Source: Gammaproteobacteria bacterium
Lineage (GTDB): Bacteria > Pseudomonadota > Gammaproteobacteria > Pseudomonadales > Azotimanducaceae
Direction: 5' to 3'
DNA length: 64,000 nucleotides
NCBI GenBank assembly: GCA_002690865.1
Contig: NZGG01000037.1
Coordinates: 1 to 64,000 of the forward strand
In this document: positions 51,054-62,162 of the stretch, one piece after another
Position numbering within the stretch: position 1 is the first letter of the stretch
Layout: each line of letters opens with the position of its first letter
Notes under the pieces: generated by a model
Told to the model about the DNA's origin: nothing
The model's input: only the letters and a program-made list of their open reading frames with translations
Databases searched by the model: none
Made by a program: the position numbers and the translations under genes

Positions 51054-52526
51054 CTAAATAGATATCCCAATAACGTCAAATTGCTCTTGGTTATAGCTGG
51101 CTTCTCCACGTAACCGTATCTCTATGCCTAAAGCTTTTGATAAAAGATCAATCCGGTTAGGATCACTATTGATTAGCTCATCAACTATCAACTCTGATGC
51201 CGTAATCAAACACGCCTCTTTATATCGCCCAGCTCTGCGACGGATTTCATTTAATATTTCTAAACACACAGTATCGGCTGTTTTCACAAAACCGCGACCT
51301 CTGCAACACTCGCATGGCTCACACATAACACTGATAAGACTCGACCCATCACGTTTTCGTGTCAATTCAACAAGACCAAAATCCGAAATCTGGGAGAGAT
51401 TCCATTTCACTCTATCGGCTTGTTGACCTTTCTTTAAGATTCGAACCACCTGCTCTTTATAAGCTTCATTTTCCATATCAATGAAGTCAATAACTACGAC
51501 CCCACCTATATTTCTCAGCCTCAACTGCCAAGGTATTAAAGAAGCAGCTTCTAAATTCGTTATGAAAATTGTCTCTTCATGATCTTTACGTCCAACAAAT
51601 ACGCCAGTATTAACATCTATTGTCGTCATAGCCTCAGTCTGCTCAATAACTAAATAACCACCAGATTTAAGCGGTACACGTTGCTCTATAGCCGAGCTGA
51701 TTTGATCTTCTAACTTATGGAGATCAAAAAGCGGCTCTTCATCAACAGCAAGTTCTAATATTTTAGATTTAGAGGGAATAAATTCGGCGATGAAACCCTC
51801 AAGAGAATCCATAGTCTCTTGTCTATCTACGCGAATTCGCGTTGTCTGATCGCACACGGTATCGCGAACAACACGCAAAGGTAGAGGAAGGTCCTTATAT
51901 ATTTGAGAAGGGGAAATTGCTTTTTTACTTTTATCAAGAACTTTCGACCATCTATCTATAAGTAACTTAGCATCCTTGTGTATATCATATATATCGACAT
52001 TCTCTGCTGCGGTTCGCACAATGAACCCATCTTGGTTTTCCAAGATCAATAGGATCGCATCCTTCAATCTTTCACATTCTTTTTGGTCTTCAATCCGTTG
52101 GGAAATTACCACTTGGGAGGAGTAGGGCATATAAACCAAATATCTCGAAGCTAAAGAAATATTAGATGTGACAGACTGAGACTTATTCCCGCTTGGTTCC
52201 TTGGTCACCTGTACCAATAGCTCTTGACCTTCATGCAAGAGCTCGAATATTGGTCGCCTAGTATATTTCAAATTTTCCTTAGTAAATATGACTGAGGCAG
52301 AGTTTAATACGTCTTTGGTATGAATGAACGCGTCTCTCTCATTACCAATATCTATGAAGGCGCCACCCATTCCCGGCAAAACTCTCGTCACTTTACCCTT
52401 ATAAATGTTTCCAATAGTTCCGGGGTTATGGGTGCGTTCGATAAAGATATCGCGTAATAGCCCTCGCTCTGCAATAGCGATACGACACCCGCTTTGTGTT
52501 GCATTTATAAAAATTTCTTCCTCCAC
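51054..52526 (-). CDS. rng: Ribonuclease G
   Basis: Endoribonuclease of 5S and 16S rRNA maturation, 490 residues. An S1 domain lies at the N-terminus (GNIYKGKVTRVLPGMGGAFIDIG near residue 38), the catalytic Asp residues are in TIDVNTGVF and VVIDFIDME, and the zinc-link is CEPCECCRGRG near residue 405. It has no RNase E-type C-terminal scaffold. Formerly cafA. Confidence 0.96.
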   Translation of the reverse strand: MEEEIFINATQSGCRIAIAERGLLRDIFIERTHNPGTIGNIYKGKVTRVLPGMGGAFIDIGNERDAFIHTKDVLNSASVIFTKENLKYTRRPIFELLHEGQELLVQVTKEPSGNKSQSVTSNISLASRYLVYMPYSSQVVISQRIEDQKECERLKDAILLILENQDGFIVRTAAENVDIYDIHKDAKLLIDRWSKVLDKSKKAISPSQIYKDLPLPLRVVRDTVCDQTTRIRVDRQETMDSLEGFIAEFIPSKSKILELAVDEEPLFDLHKLEDQISSAIEQRVPLKSGGYLVIEQTEAMTTIDVNTGVFVGRKDHEETIFITNLEAASLIPWQLRLRNIGGVVVIDFIDMENEAYKEQVVRILKKGQQADRVKWNLSQISDFGLVELTRKRDGSSLISVMCEPCECCRGRGFVKTADTVCLEILNEIRRRAGRYKEACLITASELIVDELINSDPNRIDLLSKALGIEIRLRGEASYNQEQFDVIGISI

Positions 52527-52544
52527 CTTTACTATACTCCCTCT

Positions 52545-53120
52545 CTAAGTAAAACAGTCTATCCCTAGCTGCTTTAGAACATCTGCAGTTTCCATGAGTG
52601 GAAGTCCAACAACGTTGCTGTAACTTCCCTCTATCGCGCTTACAAAAACAGCGCCTTTACCCTGGATCCCATAGGAACCTGCCTTATCTCTTGGTTCCCC
52701 AGTCATCCAGTAGGCTTCTATCTCATCATCACTTAGTCCTCGAAATTTAACTTTGGTTTCTACTGAAAAGAATTTTTCATGGCTTTTCTTTGTCAAAACG
52801 ACTCCTGTTAAAACTTTATGCGTTCGTCCGGATAAAATCTTTAGCATACTTAAACCATCTTCTTTACTTTTTGGTTTGCCCAGAACTTTACTTTCACAAA
52901 TCACAACCGTATCTGCTGATAAAATCACGTGATCATCATCTAATTTATTGCGAATCTCAGAGTTTTTTTCCCGCGCCATACGCTCAATAAAATCAGTCGC
53001 ACTTTCTAACGGATTTAGAATTTCATTCACGTGAGGTTTAACAATGGAAAAAGAAAGTCCAAGTTGGAGAAGAAGATCAGCTCTCCGCGGGGAGGAAGAT
53101 GCGAGAACAAGTTTAATCAT
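52545..53120 (-). CDS. Maf-type nucleoside triphosphate pyrophosphatase
   Basis: House-cleaning pyrophosphatase that hydrolyses unusual or modified nucleotides (dTTP/UTP for the YhdE type), 191 residues. LASSSPRRADLLLQLGL is the start motif, ILSADTVVICESKVLGKPKS carries the catalytic Asp, and GSYGIQGKGAVFV is the family C-terminal motif. Its place next to rng and mreD suits the YhdE subfamily. Confidence 0.95.
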   Translation of the reverse strand: MIKLVLASSSPRRADLLLQLGLSFSIVKPHVNEILNPLESATDFIERMAREKNSEIRNKLDDDHVILSADTVVICESKVLGKPKSKEDGLSMLKILSGRTHKVLTGVVLTKKSHEKFFSVETKVKFRGLSDDEIEAYWMTGEPRDKAGSYGIQGKGAVFVSAIEGSYSNVVGLPLMETADVLKQLGIDCFT

Positions 53121-53201
53121 GCGATCAAAACACCTACACGATAAAAGATTCTATACCTCCTGAGATTAACCCAGCGAATATTTATGGAATACCAGAGCCG
53201 C

Positions 53202-53687
53202 TCAGATAACGTTAAATCGCCTTCGCACTGACCTAAGACTCATAAATATCCACGGCCACATCAAAGAACTTATAACAGAAGGCAGGAAATACCAGCTTGT
53301 CCATTCGACCACCCCCGTAATTCGAACTGCCCAAAAATTTAGAATTTGACTTAGAAGAATAATCACAAAGACAAACAGACTTTGTTGCCAGATAGACATC
53401 ATCCGCAAACGCTGGTATAAAGTATATGAGATATAGGCAACCAACATGTAAATAAGTGCGTGCTGTCCCAACAAACTTCCTAGTAATACATCAGTTAACA
53501 TACCGATAATCCACGCGATCCTCATCCCAATTCTCTTGGGCAAAGCAATAACCCAATAAATAAGCACTAGAGTAATCCATTCTGGCCTCACATAAGCTAC
53601 TTCTATAGGTGCTGATTGTGGCAAACTCACGACTGACAAAATCATGGCCAAGAGAAACGTTGACGCAATAATTAGCTGGCTAGACAT
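53202..53687 (-). CDS. mreD: Rod-shape protein MreD
   Basis: Membrane protein of the elongasome, 161 residues with five or six helices. RPEWITLVLIYWVIALPKRIG near residue 35 and the GMLTDVLLGSLLGQHAL segment near 65 are family hallmarks. It starts 8 bp after mreC. Confidence 0.94.
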   Translation of the reverse strand: MSSQLIIASTFLLAMILSVVSLPQSAPIEVAYVRPEWITLVLIYWVIALPKRIGMRIAWIIGMLTDVLLGSLLGQHALIYMLVAYISYTLYQRLRMMSIWQQSLFVFVIILLSQILNFWAVRITGVVEWTSWYFLPSVISSLMWPWIFMSLRSVRRRFNVI

Positions 53688-53694
53688 TCATATA

Positions 53695-54561
53695 TCAATC
53701 AAGATTTTTATCATAAAATTTCTCCGACGGGCTGTACTGATTGTCTTCTGTAAAAACCAACAGAACATACCGACCGCGATCAAGCAAAGCACTTGGAACG
53801 GCAGTAACGAACGCAAAAGGGTTCCCCAATTGACTCTCAAATTTATTCACAATGGCCACGGGGTATCCGGCAGGGAATCTACCACCCAAGCCTGAGCTTA
53901 TTAATAAATCTCCTGCAAGGATATCTGCGGAGTTTTGCACAAACATCAAATTCAAGTGGCTCGTCGCTCCGCTACCCTGGGCAACTAACCTTAGATTACT
54001 ACGCGCCACCTGAACAGGCACAGAGTGCGAAGGATCACTTATTAGTAATACTCTGGAAGTATATCTGCTCACGCTGATCACTTGACCCATTAAACCTTGT
54101 GCATCAAGGATTGACTGTCCTATAAACGTCCCATTGACAGCGCCCTTGTCGATTATAACCTCGTGAGTTTTGGGATCAGGATCGATACCAATTAATTCAG
54201 CAACAACCACATTGTCCTGTGATTTCTCAGCCGAACCGAGAAGGATCCTAAGCCTATTATTTTCTGCAGTTAATGCCCGCATCTTTTGAGTTTGTGCTCT
54301 CAGTAAGAGATGAGTTTGATCTAGTCGAGTTATTTCCTGAATAAGAGCTTTCCTAGTGGAAGTTGCAACCGAAAGATATTCCAATGTTTTTGCGGGAAAG
54401 TCTGCGGCCACTATTACAGGGGTAACGACCGTTGTCAGACTGGCTCTTACTAATTCTAGCCAACTAGTCCAATGATCAACCAAGAATAGACACAGAGATA
54501 AAACAGCTAACGTAAGAACACTGGAATTGATTTTAGGTTCTTCTAAAAATAAGGATTTAAT
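53695..54561 (-). CDS. mreC: Rod-shape protein MreC, apparently with an AUU start
   Basis: Bitopic elongasome protein that links MreB to the periplasm. The common starts give a protein without the membrane anchor: the first TTG at 54483 yields 262 residues. Upstream in the same frame comes IKSLFLEEPKINSSVLTLAV and LSLCLFLVDHW, which matches the MreC N-terminus and its membrane helix. No ATG, GTG or TTG lies in frame between the stop at 54586-54588 and that helix. ATT at 54561-54559, after GGGGA seven bases upstream, is the best start and gives 288 residues. The rest is normal: coiled coil near residues 60-100 and two beta domains. Confidence 0.85.
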   Translation of the reverse strand: MKSLFLEEPKINSSVLTLAVLSLCLFLVDHWTSWLELVRASLTTVVTPVIVAADFPAKTLEYLSVATSTRKALIQEITRLDQTHLLLRAQTQKMRALTAENNRLRILLGSAEKSQDNVVVAELIGIDPDPKTHEVIIDKGAVNGTFIGQSILDAQGLMGQVISVSRYTSRVLLISDPSHSVPVQVARSNLRLVAQGSGATSHLNLMFVQNSADILAGDLLISSGLGGRFPAGYPVAIVNKFESQLGNPFAFVTAVPSALLDRGRYVLLVFTEDNQYSPSEKFYDKNLD

Positions 54562-54590
54562 CGCTGCATCCCCATGGACAAATATTTATA

Positions 54591-55727
<1,137 letters not shown>

Positions 55728-55875
55728 CTAAGGTAAGTGTATCATTTCACGAATTTTGCATACAACCTAAGTTTATAGTAGGGGCTTAACTCTAAAAATA
55801 GTAACTAGATGCCATTTGCAGATTCATGCAAACCTCATTACGATTCTAAGTAATAAATCAAAGAGGAGATAGAGA

Positions 55876-56163
55876 TTGAAAATAGAGGATTACATCGTCG
55901 AAAATATCGCCGAATTAACCCAATTAAAGTTCTCGCCAGGGGAATTATCCTCAATTGGCAATAAAATGTCAGAAATCCTTGAACTAGTTGAAGATATGCA
56001 GACAGTTGATACAACTGGGGTGGAACCAATGTCTAATCCGCTAGATGCGACCCAAATACTGCGCCCTGATATCGCAACATCAGAAAACCGTAGAGATGTA
56101 TATCAACGCTCTGCTCCGGAAACTCGTGATGGCCTATACCTTGTACCCAAAGTAATAGACTAA
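55876..56163 (+). CDS. gatC: Glutamyl/aspartyl-tRNA amidotransferase subunit C
   Basis: Small subunit, 95 residues, that holds GatA and GatB together. It starts at a TTG with a strong AGAGGAGAT site upstream; [20 protein letters not shown] at the N-terminus and LRPDIAT in the middle fit the family. The gatCAB operon makes Gln-tRNA or Asn-tRNA by amidation, so this cell lacks at least one matching synthetase or uses Asn-tRNA indirectly. Confidence 0.94.
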   Translation: MKIEDYIVENIAELTQLKFSPGELSSIGNKMSEILELVEDMQTVDTTGVEPMSNPLDATQILRPDIATSENRRDVYQRSAPETRDGLYLVPKVID

Positions 56164-57632
56164 TGATGCATAATGAAAGTATTACAGAGCAGCTCCATGC
56201 GCTTAAAATCGGCAAATATAGCTCGAAAGAATTGACCGAAAACTATCTTTACCGTATTAAAAAGTTAAAAGATCTTAACTGTTATATAAGCGTACTAGAA
56301 GAATCTGCTTTACGAGCGGCAACTGACGCTGACCAAGCGAGGGCTAAAGGGAAAGCAGGGCTTTTAAGCGGAATACCAATCGCTCACAAAGATATATTTT
56401 GCACAAAAAATGTATCCACCACAGCTGGTAGTAAAATGCTTCACAACTATATCGCTCCTTTTGATGCAACAGTAGTTGCTAAAATTGCTGCCGCCGGGGC
56501 AGTCACTATAGGCAAAACGAACATGGATGAATTTGCTATGGGTTCAAGTAACGAAACTTCGTATTTTGGGCCAGTTAAAAACCCTTGGGATACAAGTAGA
56601 GTGCCTGGAGGATCTTCCGGAGGTTCAGCGGCAGCAGTAGCGGCTGGACTTTGCTCTGCAGCGACGGGAACTGATACTGGGGGATCCATTCGTCAACCGG
56701 CCGCCCATTGCGGTATCACCGGGCTCAAGCCCACTTACGGAAGGATTTCGCGCTGGGGGATGATCGCCTTTGCTTCAAGTCTTGATCAAGCTGGACCAAT
56801 GACGAGGACTGCGGAGGATGCGGCACTAATGCTAGCCTTAATGGCTGGGAATGACCCCAAGGATTCAACCTGTATAGGCGATGACGTTCCCACTTATTTA
56901 GAATACTTAAATAGCTCTCTTGATGGTTCCTGCATTGGTATTTGCGAAGATTTTTTCACCGACGGGCTCGAAGCAAAATCTGAGCAAGTAATACAAGAAG
57001 CAATTAAAATCTTCGAACATCTTGGTGCAAAAATTAAATCAATAAAATTACCTCATATTAGATATTCTGTTCCAGCATATTACGTAATTGCTCCAGCGGA
57101 AGCCTCTACAAACCTTTCTCGTTACGATGGGGTTCGCTTTGGCCACCGGTGTAAAGACCCCGAAAATCTAAATGATCTATTTAAGCGCTCACGTAGTGAA
57201 GGTTTTGGCAATGAAGTTAAAAGGCGAATAATGGTGGGAGCCTTCACCTTGTCGGCGGGTTACTATGATGCGTATTACAGACAAGCACAACAAATTCGGC
57301 GCTTAATCAAAAATGACTTTCAGCAAGCTTTTAAAGAGGTGGATTTCTTGATTGGACCCACAGCTCCCCAGACCGCTTTCCAACTGGGGGAGAAAACAGA
57401 TAGTCAAATAGAAATGTATCTGCAGGATATTTATACCATCGCCGGAAACCTCGCTGGACTGCCAGCCATGTCAATCCCCGTCGGGTTTTCCTCTAAACTT
57501 CCAGTTGGTCTGCAGTTGATTGGTAACTATTTGCAGGAAGGAACTATCCTTTCAGCGGCTCATCAGTATCAAAAGAGAACCGACTGGCATAAATGTGTAC
57601 CTGTGTTAGCAATCAATAAGGTTCAACCATGA
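56163..57632 (+). CDS. gatA: Glutamyl/aspartyl-tRNA amidotransferase subunit A
   Basis: Amidase subunit, 489 residues, normal length. The Ser-cisSer-Lys triad is visible: K in IPIAHKDIF near residue 77, and serines in the glycine-rich [15 protein letters not shown] and [13 protein letters not shown] near residues 150-180. The ATG overlaps the gatC stop by one base. It overlaps gatB by 4 bp. Confidence 0.97.
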   Translation: MMHNESITEQLHALKIGKYSSKELTENYLYRIKKLKDLNCYISVLEESALRAATDADQARAKGKAGLLSGIPIAHKDIFCTKNVSTTAGSKMLHNYIAPFDATVVAKIAAAGAVTIGKTNMDEFAMGSSNETSYFGPVKNPWDTSRVPGGSSGGSAAAVAAGLCSAATGTDTGGSIRQPAAHCGITGLKPTYGRISRWGMIAFASSLDQAGPMTRTAEDAALMLALMAGNDPKDSTCIGDDVPTYLEYLNSSLDGSCIGICEDFFTDGLEAKSEQVIQEAIKIFEHLGAKIKSIKLPHIRYSVPAYYVIAPAEASTNLSRYDGVRFGHRCKDPENLNDLFKRSRSEGFGNEVKRRIMVGAFTLSAGYYDAYYRQAQQIRRLIKNDFQQAFKEVDFLIGPTAPQTAFQLGEKTDSQIEMYLQDIYTIAGNLAGLPAMSIPVGFSSKLPVGLQLIGNYLQEGTILSAAHQYQKRTDWHKCVPVLAINKVQP

Positions 57633-59062
57633 ACTGGGAGGCAATTATTGGGTTGGAGATCCACGTACAGTTACATACGAACTCTAAAATCTTTTCTGGG
57701 GCCAGCACAGCGTTTGGAGCGGAACCCAACACACAAGCGAGCGCAGTAGATTTAGGTTTGCCTGGGGTTTTACCTGTAGTCAACGAAGCAGTATATCCCA
57801 AAGCAGTTGCATTCGGACTAAGTATTGGAGCAGACATCTCTCGACTTTCTGTCTTTGATCGGAAGAATTATTTTTATCCCGATTTACCTAAAGGCTACCA
57901 AATAACCCAGATGGATAAACCAATTGTCTTAGGTGGATCCGTACAAATCTCGTTGGATGGTGGAACATTAAAAGAAATTCGCATCACTCGAGCTCACCTA
58001 GAAGAAGATGCTGGAAAATCATTACATGATGAGTTTCCTAGTAACACTGGTATAGATCTAAATCGCGCAGGTATACCACTCTTAGAAATAGTTTCTGAGC
58101 CAGACATGAGGACCGCCAAAGAAGCAGTGGCGTATGCACGCTATATTCATCAGTTGGTTACCTACCTTGGCGTTTCTGACGGGAACATGTCTGAAGGATC
58201 GTTACGTTGCGACGCCAATGTCTCTATACGGCCAATGGGCGGCACCAAAATGGGGACTCGGACCGAAACTAAGAATGTGAACTCCTTCAAATTTCTAGAA
58301 AATGCTATAAATTTTGAAATTACTAGACAAAGGGATGTTTTGGAATCTGGTGGACATATTATCCAGGAAACAAGGCTATATGATCCTGATCGTGACGAAA
58401 CACGATCAATGCGAAGCAAAGAAACTGCGATGGATTATCGTTACTTCCCGGAGCCAGATTTATTGCCCATCGCAATCGACGATGAGTATATCTTAGATAT
58501 AAAAAGCAAAATGCCGGAACTGCCGAGAGAAAAATCAGAACGATTTGAATCTGATTACGAAATAAGTAAAGCAGACGCAGATATTTTAGTGTCCGATCCC
58601 GCAATCGCAGACTATTTCGAAGCGGTCACAAAAATTTGTAGCGATGGGAAGCTAGTGGCAAATTGGGTTCGTGTGGAACTCCTCGGAAAAATTAATAAAG
58701 ACTCTATAGAAAACAAAGCTATCCCCGTGAGTGCAGAAGAACTTGGTAAACTACTAAATAGAATTAAGGATCAGACAATAAGCGGAAAGATAGCCAAGGA
58801 CATACTGAATATCTTATGGTCATCCCCAATGGTAAACGTGGATGATTACATCAATGAAAATGAGTTAAAACAAGTGTCCAATACCAGTTCACTGGAACCT
58901 CTAATTGAGGAAGTGCTCAAACAAAATCCTAAACAAGTAGAACAGTTTCGTCAGGGAAAAACAAAAGTTGTTGGATATTTTGTCGGACAGATCATGGAAA
59001 AAACATCAGGTAAAGCTAATCCTCAGCAAGTAAATCAATTAGTCTTAAAAAAACTAACTTAG
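57629..59062 (+). CDS. gatB: Glutamyl/aspartyl-tRNA amidotransferase subunit B
   Basis: Kinase and tRNA-binding subunit, 477 residues. [30 protein letters not shown] and [15 protein letters not shown] are family signatures. A YqeY-like tail domain follows residue 330. It ends 4 bp inside the convergent DUF1499 gene. Confidence 0.97.
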   Translation: MNWEAIIGLEIHVQLHTNSKIFSGASTAFGAEPNTQASAVDLGLPGVLPVVNEAVYPKAVAFGLSIGADISRLSVFDRKNYFYPDLPKGYQITQMDKPIVLGGSVQISLDGGTLKEIRITRAHLEEDAGKSLHDEFPSNTGIDLNRAGIPLLEIVSEPDMRTAKEAVAYARYIHQLVTYLGVSDGNMSEGSLRCDANVSIRPMGGTKMGTRTETKNVNSFKFLENAINFEITRQRDVLESGGHIIQETRLYDPDRDETRSMRSKETAMDYRYFPEPDLLPIAIDDEYILDIKSKMPELPREKSERFESDYEISKADADILVSDPAIADYFEAVTKICSDGKLVANWVRVELLGKINKDSIENKAIPVSAEELGKLLNRIKDQTISGKIAKDILNILWSSPMVNVDDYINENELKQVSNTSSLEPLIEEVLKQNPKQVEQFRQGKTKVVGYFVGQIMEKTSGKANPQQVNQLVLKKLT

Positions 59063-59796
59063 AAATCGCTCAAAAATCGCTCAATCCTAGAAGCATTTTT
59101 ACCGAAATCTCTTATACCTATCCGCGAAGCAGACCGAATATCCACTTTGGTTCCAATACCATGCTGGCTCAATCTCACTACAACATCATCTTTAAAACCA
59201 AACCAAAATGTAGTGTCAGTCGCCTCGATAATTCCCTTATCTTCATCAACAGCAATAATTTCTAAACCATGTCGACGTAACAGCATATCTGATCGCGACA
59301 AAGCTGATTCAAAATCTAAAAAAGAAATCAAGGTCTTTAAATCAGGATAAGCTTTATGCTGCATCTCAACTCGCTCTTCCTCGCTGACAGCATAAGTGCC
59401 CTGAGAAAAATCGTTATCCGCGTCTGTCTGTCTGGACGAAAGTGTATTGAAAATTGGAGGATCAATTGTATCCGTTGATACATCATGGATAGGTGGCGAG
59501 GTATACCCTTTTACAACCTGAGGACTTATGAATATCAGCGGCAAAAGGCTTATTATTAAACTTAGTAACAGAAGTTTCGTATCTAGATAAAGATCATGTT
59601 TGATTGCGATAAATAACATCATCATAGAAGAAAAAGACACTAGGATACTGCCAACAAGACCCACCATCAGACCGATTATCGATGGTATTAATGACAAAAA
59701 TCCAAATTTATAACTTAGAGGACTAGAGACAAGCACGAACACAAAGGTACCTGCAGCAGCCAATAGTGTCCGACTTGATATTTTGCTTTCTTTCAT
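59059..59796 (-). CDS. Membrane protein with DUF1499 domain
   Basis: Protein of 245 residues with three N-terminal membrane helices (about residues 10-30, 33-60 and 73-90), then a periplasmic DUF1499 domain (about residues 135-245: [41 protein letters not shown]). The family has no known function. Its start is 41 bp from the divergent start of the HhH-membrane gene, so the two may share a control region. Confidence 0.85.
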   Translation of the reverse strand: MKESKISSRTLLAAAGTFVFVLVSSPLSYKFGFLSLIPSIIGLMVGLVGSILVSFSSMMMLFIAIKHDLYLDTKLLLLSLIISLLPLIFISPQVVKGYTSPPIHDVSTDTIDPPIFNTLSSRQTDADNDFSQGTYAVSEEERVEMQHKAYPDLKTLISFLDFESALSRSDMLLRRHGLEIIAVDEDKGIIEATDTTFWFGFKDDVVVRLSQHGIGTKVDIRSASRIGIRDFGKNASRIERFLSDF

Positions 59797-59837
59797 CGCT
59801 CACCTTTGAGTTAATAGAAGTTTTTTGAGAAGCTACT

Positions 59838-60809
59838 TTGTCATATTTACCTATTTTGATTAACCTCGCAACATGCGAAGAACTTCAGAAGATCAAAGGA
59901 ATCGGACCAAAACGTGCAGCTCGAATTATAAGCTATAGAAATGAGATATCAGAGATTTCAGCGCCAACAGAGCTTATAGCAGCATCCGGCCTAAGTCCCT
60001 TACAGGTAAAGGAACTATCAAAGCAAATAGATTGGTCCCCCTCCCAAGAACTTGTAAATTATAGTAGTAGTACAGTTATTTTCACGTTGCTTTCGAGCAT
60101 CGTTACAATCATCTTCAGCTTCAGCCACATTATGATTAGCCCCACTACAAATACTCAATATGTTCTCAACCTAGCAATAATACTAGTTATTTTTTCTGCA
60201 TGCGGCAACGTCATTGAGCTCTTCCGAGGCCGCAAGATGCCATTTTGGGGACTTTTGGCACTGCTTCTTTTAATGACTGGAATTTTCACTCTTAGTATTC
60301 TTGTTCTACTTCCCTCAACTCATGAACTATCTCCAAATATTATATCAAGCCTCAAAACTGCACTTGTTTTACTTGTACTTTTAAATTTCATCGTCTATCT
60401 AAATATTGGTCCATCTCTCTATTTACGATATCAACTCGCCAAAGGAGCCAGCATTCGCACCTTAAGGATTGCGGAAACGTTATACGGGTATACTTATATT
60501 TTTCTGGCGTTTATATCATTTTATATTTTGATATTCCTAAATTCTGAGCTTTGGTACGAGGAATTATTTTCTTTATGGATAAGCTTCACACTAGTACTCA
60601 ACGGCTTCGAAATGTTAAAGGGAACAAGCCCTTTCCTGTTTAATCTTTCTTCTATGGAAGCGAACAGGATGCGTTTTCTTCTCAGGCAAGAAACGCCTTA
60701 TGAAAGGCCGTTCCCAAAGCCTGATCGAACAACGATAATCGGAAATTTCTATATAGTTTTGGGTGGTGTGATCCTGATCGCTACTTTCGCAACATTACTT
60801 CTAATTTAG
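59838..60809 (+). CDS. Helix-hairpin-helix domain fused to a seven-helix membrane domain
   Basis: Unrecognised fusion, 323 residues. The N-terminus (about residues 9-66) is a ComEA-type helix-hairpin-helix: INLATCEELQKIKGIGPKRA, then ISYRN, a PTELIAASGLSPLQVKEL second hairpin. About seven hydrophobic helices follow (near 80-100, 112-130, 136-156, 170-190, 215-235, 240-258 and 300-322), with a soluble loop before the last. There is no signal peptide before the HhH part, so it would be in the cytoplasm, unlike ComEA. Start codon TTG. I do not recognise a known family for the membrane part. The tail overlaps the M15 peptidase gene by 4 bp. Confidence 0.7.
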   Translation: MSYLPILINLATCEELQKIKGIGPKRAARIISYRNEISEISAPTELIAASGLSPLQVKELSKQIDWSPSQELVNYSSSTVIFTLLSSIVTIIFSFSHIMISPTTNTQYVLNLAIILVIFSACGNVIELFRGRKMPFWGLLALLLLMTGIFTLSILVLLPSTHELSPNIISSLKTALVLLVLLNFIVYLNIGPSLYLRYQLAKGASIRTLRIAETLYGYTYIFLAFISFYILIFLNSELWYEELFSLWISFTLVLNGFEMLKGTSPFLFNLSSMEANRMRFLLRQETPYERPFPKPDRTTIIGNFYIVLGGVILIATFATLLLI

Positions 60810-61777
60810 GTGACTACCTTTATGTGCCAGGGCTCATAACGAACCCCAAGCAAATTATGCTTAGGATACCGCATATCTACATAACCGAGATCAACAAGCT
60901 TCTTGAACTCATCTGTCGAAGCAAAGTCTTCCGTGAAATTTTTCGCCCCAAAACCTACCTTACCAACATCAAAATCACCAATGCCATGATAAGAGTGCCC
61001 AGGTGGCGCTAAACTTCTGGATGCTCGCGATAGGTTACCCTTAGACTGGATCGTTTTCGCAAGGAAAAGATGTGTTTGTTTCACTACACTGCGGATACCA
61101 GAAGTCAGAAATACTTTATCCCCTAAGTCTTTTTTCACCTGTGAGTATAGGGCCTCTGCTTCACCACGATAAAGGAAATGACCTGTACGAGGAATCTTCT
61201 TTACCTCTTTTTCCGCAATCTTAAATGTGAGGTTCGTAATAACTTTATCACCGTAGAATCCGTAACCACGAGGATTTTTCGCAAACAATTCCTCCAAAAA
61301 CTCCTTCTCTACGTTAGGAAACTCGCCGACACTAGAATATCGTTTTCCTAATTTGAGTGCATGGTCAAAACCAAGCACATTGAAATTACCGTGTCCTACC
61401 ACATTTTGAACCCTATCCATACGTCTAAAAACACTACCTAACAAAGCATTTTGATTAGGAGTTAAATATACATCCTCGTGATGGGAATTCTCAAAATTTT
61501 CCATCTTCTGGAGATACTTCTTAAGATGATTCGAGTCCGCCAAGATTGGTTTCGTTTGCTGCTCAAAGGCACGTAAAAATGCCACTTTATCTGGCGCAGC
61601 AGTACTCATATGCTGTATGGATTGTGCTAGTTCAAGCGCAGTGGTATCAATGTCCTCATAAGTGTTGGCCAAGACCATCGGTAAAGATTTAGGGATATGT
61701 GATTGCACCGTCATATGGCCACCAATCGCTGCCACGCTAGACGCCGAAAAAATCTTCAAAAGATCTCGTCTTTTCAC
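60806..61777 (-). CDS. Tat-exported M15 (VanY-like) D,D-carboxypeptidase
   Basis: Peptidase of 323 residues. N-terminal MKRRDLLKIF with a short hydrophobic stretch is a twin-arginine signal. The C-terminal half carries the M15 pattern: SGIRSVVKQTHLFLAKT, the zinc motif GHSYHGIGDFDVG (H and D ligands), and YEPWHIKV with catalytic Glu and last zinc His. VanY-like enzymes trim the last D-Ala from peptidoglycan stems. About 130 N-terminal residues before the catalytic part have no match I know. Tat export of a wall hydrolase is uncommon. Confidence 0.82.
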   Translation of the reverse strand: MKRRDLLKIFSASSVAAIGGHMTVQSHIPKSLPMVLANTYEDIDTTALELAQSIQHMSTAAPDKVAFLRAFEQQTKPILADSNHLKKYLQKMENFENSHHEDVYLTPNQNALLGSVFRRMDRVQNVVGHGNFNVLGFDHALKLGKRYSSVGEFPNVEKEFLEELFAKNPRGYGFYGDKVITNLTFKIAEKEVKKIPRTGHFLYRGEAEALYSQVKKDLGDKVFLTSGIRSVVKQTHLFLAKTIQSKGNLSRASRSLAPPGHSYHGIGDFDVGKVGFGAKNFTEDFASTDEFKKLVDLGYVDMRYPKHNLLGVRYEPWHIKVVT

Positions 61778-62162
61778 TTCTAATATCCTAAGGAATTCTT
61801 CAATTATGTTACCGCCTAATTCAACGAAATACTACTCTAAGTAATATCCTAATCTGCACAAGTTTTCCCCTATAATTACGTTCTTTCGATAGCTTCTCTA
61901 ATTCGTCCGCATCGCCACGTATCACGAAGACTTCGGATATAAAATTAAACAAACTTATACAAAAGATACCCAAAAGGAACAACTGTATAGGATTATCAAT
62001 AAGTCGACACCACTACTCTGATTTCAGGCTCTTTTCTCCACAAATATCGCATTTGGGGAATGAAAGATTTCTGTTTGTATTTTAGACAATGCAGAAAAAA
62101 TGTATGTCACTGTTCAATATTAAGACTATTTTCTCGCTTGAGAGAATTAAGTTTTGAAGTTA
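61778..62162. other. Intergenic region, no gene seen
   Basis: 385 bp between two minus-strand genes. It is AT-rich with stops in all frames; the longest open stretch, minus strand near 62030-62090, codes for about 20 residues (KIQTEIFHSPNAIFVEKR) with no start support. It may hold the promoter of the M15 gene. No hairpin with T-run stands out. Confidence 0.6.

Noticed and set aside
61778-62162. Small zinc-ribbon-like fragment on the minus strand (KCDICGEKS)
   Set aside because: It is about 14 residues long in a stop-rich region with no start or ribosome site.
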